Below, piece by piece: positions 6,957 to 8,039 of a DNA stretch of 8,039 nt. The notes beneath the pieces were generated by a model. It worked only from the letters and a program-made list of their open reading frames with translations, did not search any database and was not told where the DNA came from. The stretch's first letter is position 1, and the number at the start of each line of letters is the position of its first letter. The DNA lies in NCBI GenBank assembly GCA_002255315.1, contig NCBD01000065.1, forward strand, positions 1-8,039, given 5' to 3'. Source of the stretch: Actinobacteria bacterium 21-64-8. GTDB lineage: Bacteria > Actinomycetota > Acidimicrobiia > Acidimicrobiales > RAAP-2. A program made the position numbers and the translations under genes.

Positions 6957-8039
6957 ATGAGCGCAATGCCCACGCCTGTGACCGACGCCATTCGACCATT
7001 TCCGCCCGGATTTTTGTGGGGCACGGCGACGGCGTCCTATCAGATTGAAGGCGCCACCCACGCCGACGGACGGGGACCTTCGATTTGGGACACCTTCGCG
7101 CGCCGTCCGGGCGCCGTGCTAAACGGCGATACCGGCGATATCGCCTGCGACCACTATCACCGCATGGAAGGCGACCTCGATTTGCTCGCCGAGCTGGGAG
7201 TTGGCACCTATCGATTCTCGGTGGCGTGGCCGCGCGTCCAGCCCTCGGGCAAGGGGCCGGCGAACCAAGCGGGACTTGATTTCTACCGGCGACTCGTCGA
7301 CGGACTTCAGGCGCGCGACATCGAACCCACGCTCACCCTCTATCACTGGGACTTGCCCCAACCCCTCGAAGACGAGGGCGGCTGGTGTGTTCGTGACACC
7401 GCCGAGCGCTTTGCGGACTACGTGGACCTCGTGGCGCGCGCACTCGGCGAGGGCGTCACGCGCTGGATTACGTTGAACGAACCCTGGTGCTCGTCGTGGT
7501 TGGGCTACGGGGCGGGCTATCACGCGCCGGGGATACGCGACATCGGCAGGGCCGCGGCGGCGACTCACCACCTGCTCCTCGCCCACGGCATGGCGGTGCC
7601 GATACTTCGCGCCGCCTCCGAGGCGACGGTGGGCATTACGTTGAATCTGGGCGACCACCGACCCGGCTCGGAGCATCCCCTCGACGTCGCCGCGGCGCGC
7701 CGGGCCGACGGAAATCTCAATCGGCTCTTTCTCGAACCCATTTTTCACGGTCGCTACCCCGAGGACATGCTCGAGCACTACGCCACGGTCGAACCAGGAT
7801 TCTCGGTCGTGCGCGAGGGCGACCTCGACCTCATCGCCCAGCCCCTCGACTTTTTGGGCATCAATTACTACTTTCCCTCGACCGTGGTGGACGTCGCGCG
7901 CGCGACGGAGGCGCGTTTGGCGGGCTACTTCGTGTCGTCCCACGACCCTTTTCCCGACCTCGAGTTGCGCTCGCTCGAAACGCCCGGGCGTGACCGCACC
8001 GCGATGGACTGGGAAATCCACGCGTCGGGTCTGACCAAG
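6957..8039 (+). CDS. GH1 family beta-glucosidase / 6-phospho-beta-glucosidase-like (3' end cut by window edge)
   Basis: Retaining beta-glycosidase expected to release glucose from imported beta-linked di- or oligosaccharides in the cytoplasm; no signal peptide is present. The frame is open to the last base, giving 361 residues of a protein usually about 450-480 long. Visible GH1 features: FPPGFLWGTATASYQIEG (15-32, sugar-binding Gln29), HADGRGPSIWDTF (35-47), YRFSVAWPRVQP (85-96), LYHWDLPQPLED (128-139, His130 and Trp131), TLNEPW (172-177, acid/base Glu175 and substrate-contacting Asn174) and FLGINYY (299-305). The end, DWEIHASGL, is the segment that normally precedes the nucleophile motif (I/V)TENG, which lies beyond the window. 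Nothing visible indicates phospho-sugar specificity, and the ABC transporter context favours an unphosphorylated substrate such as cellobiose. The ATG at 6957 is supported by AGGAGA upstream. Position after the LacI-controlled transporter suggests the same regulon. Confidence 0.93.
   Translation, partial: MSAMPTPVTDAIRPFPPGFLWGTATASYQIEGATHADGRGPSIWDTFARRPGAVLNGDTGDIACDHYHRMEGDLDLLAELGVGTYRFSVAWPRVQPSGKGPANQAGLDFYRRLVDGLQARDIEPTLTLYHWDLPQPLEDEGGWCVRDTAERFADYVDLVARALGEGVTRWITLNEPWCSSWLGYGAGYHAPGIRDIGRAAAATHHLLLAHGMAVPILRAASEATVGITLNLGDHRPGSEHPLDVAAARRADGNLNRLFLEPIFHGRYPEDMLEHYATVEPGFSVVREGDLDLIAQPLDFLGINYYFPSTVVDVARATEARLAGYFVSSHDPFPDLELRSLETPGRDRTAMDWEIHASGLTK

Noticed and set aside
7487..7993. 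A 168-residue plus-strand open frame inside GH1.
   Set aside because: It is an out-of-frame shadow, very Arg/Gly-rich; the GH1 frame through the same bases carries conserved motifs including GINYY.
7119..8021. A 300-residue minus-strand open frame opposite the GH1 gene.
   Set aside because: It is antisense to a clear GH1 sequence, rich in Arg, Val and His as expected for a shadow frame in GC-rich DNA, and resembles no family I recognise.

Overview
The window holds one continuous plus-strand carbohydrate-uptake locus. It most likely comes from a moderately high-GC Actinomycetota bacterium. The grounds are GC-rich third codon positions, GTG starts, four-base ATGA/GTGA gene overlaps, a LacI-type regulator, and an oligopeptide-class ABC transporter next to a GH1 glycosidase. 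An acidimicrobial-type actinomycete is my guess, but the sequence does not prove the class.

Layout: (1) 1-1004, a LacI-family repressor cut by the left edge, lacking its start and most of its helix-turn-helix. (2) 1001-5137, two DppB/DppC-type permeases and two DppD/DppF-type ATPases. Each of the first five genes overlaps the next by exactly four bases, so regulator and transporter core look like one translationally coupled operon. (3) 5138-5300, a 163-base intergenic leader rich in inverted repeats: an exact 11-bp arm pair with a 50-base loop, a smaller hairpin competing for the same 3' arm, and a possible LacI-type operator. It ends in an AT-rich ribosome-binding site. (4) 5301-6837, a family 5 extracellular solute-binding protein gene broken near 6000-6010. 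The two halves are in different frames, and a stretch estimated at some tens of codons seems to be missing between them. (5) 6838-6956, a 17-bp GC-rich hairpin right after the binding-protein stop, then a degenerate three-copy 14-bp direct repeat and a ribosome-binding site. (6) 6957-8039, a cytoplasmic GH1 beta-glycosidase that runs off the right edge.

Inferred function: although the transporter belongs to the peptide/opine/nickel class, its LacI and GH1 neighbours suggest import of a beta-linked oligosaccharide such as cellobiose or another beta-glucoside. GH1 would hydrolyse it inside the cell and LacI would respond to the sugar. Similar pairings are known from Thermotoga and some archaea. 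The broken binding protein is the main anomaly: either a real lesion that would disable uptake, or an assembly/sequencing error. I did not find a clearly novel system. The best leads are the binding-protein lesion, the structured leader before it, and the apparently non-lipoprotein signal peptide. No tRNA, rRNA, CRISPR array or mobile element was seen, and no gene-free stretch exceeds 300 bases.
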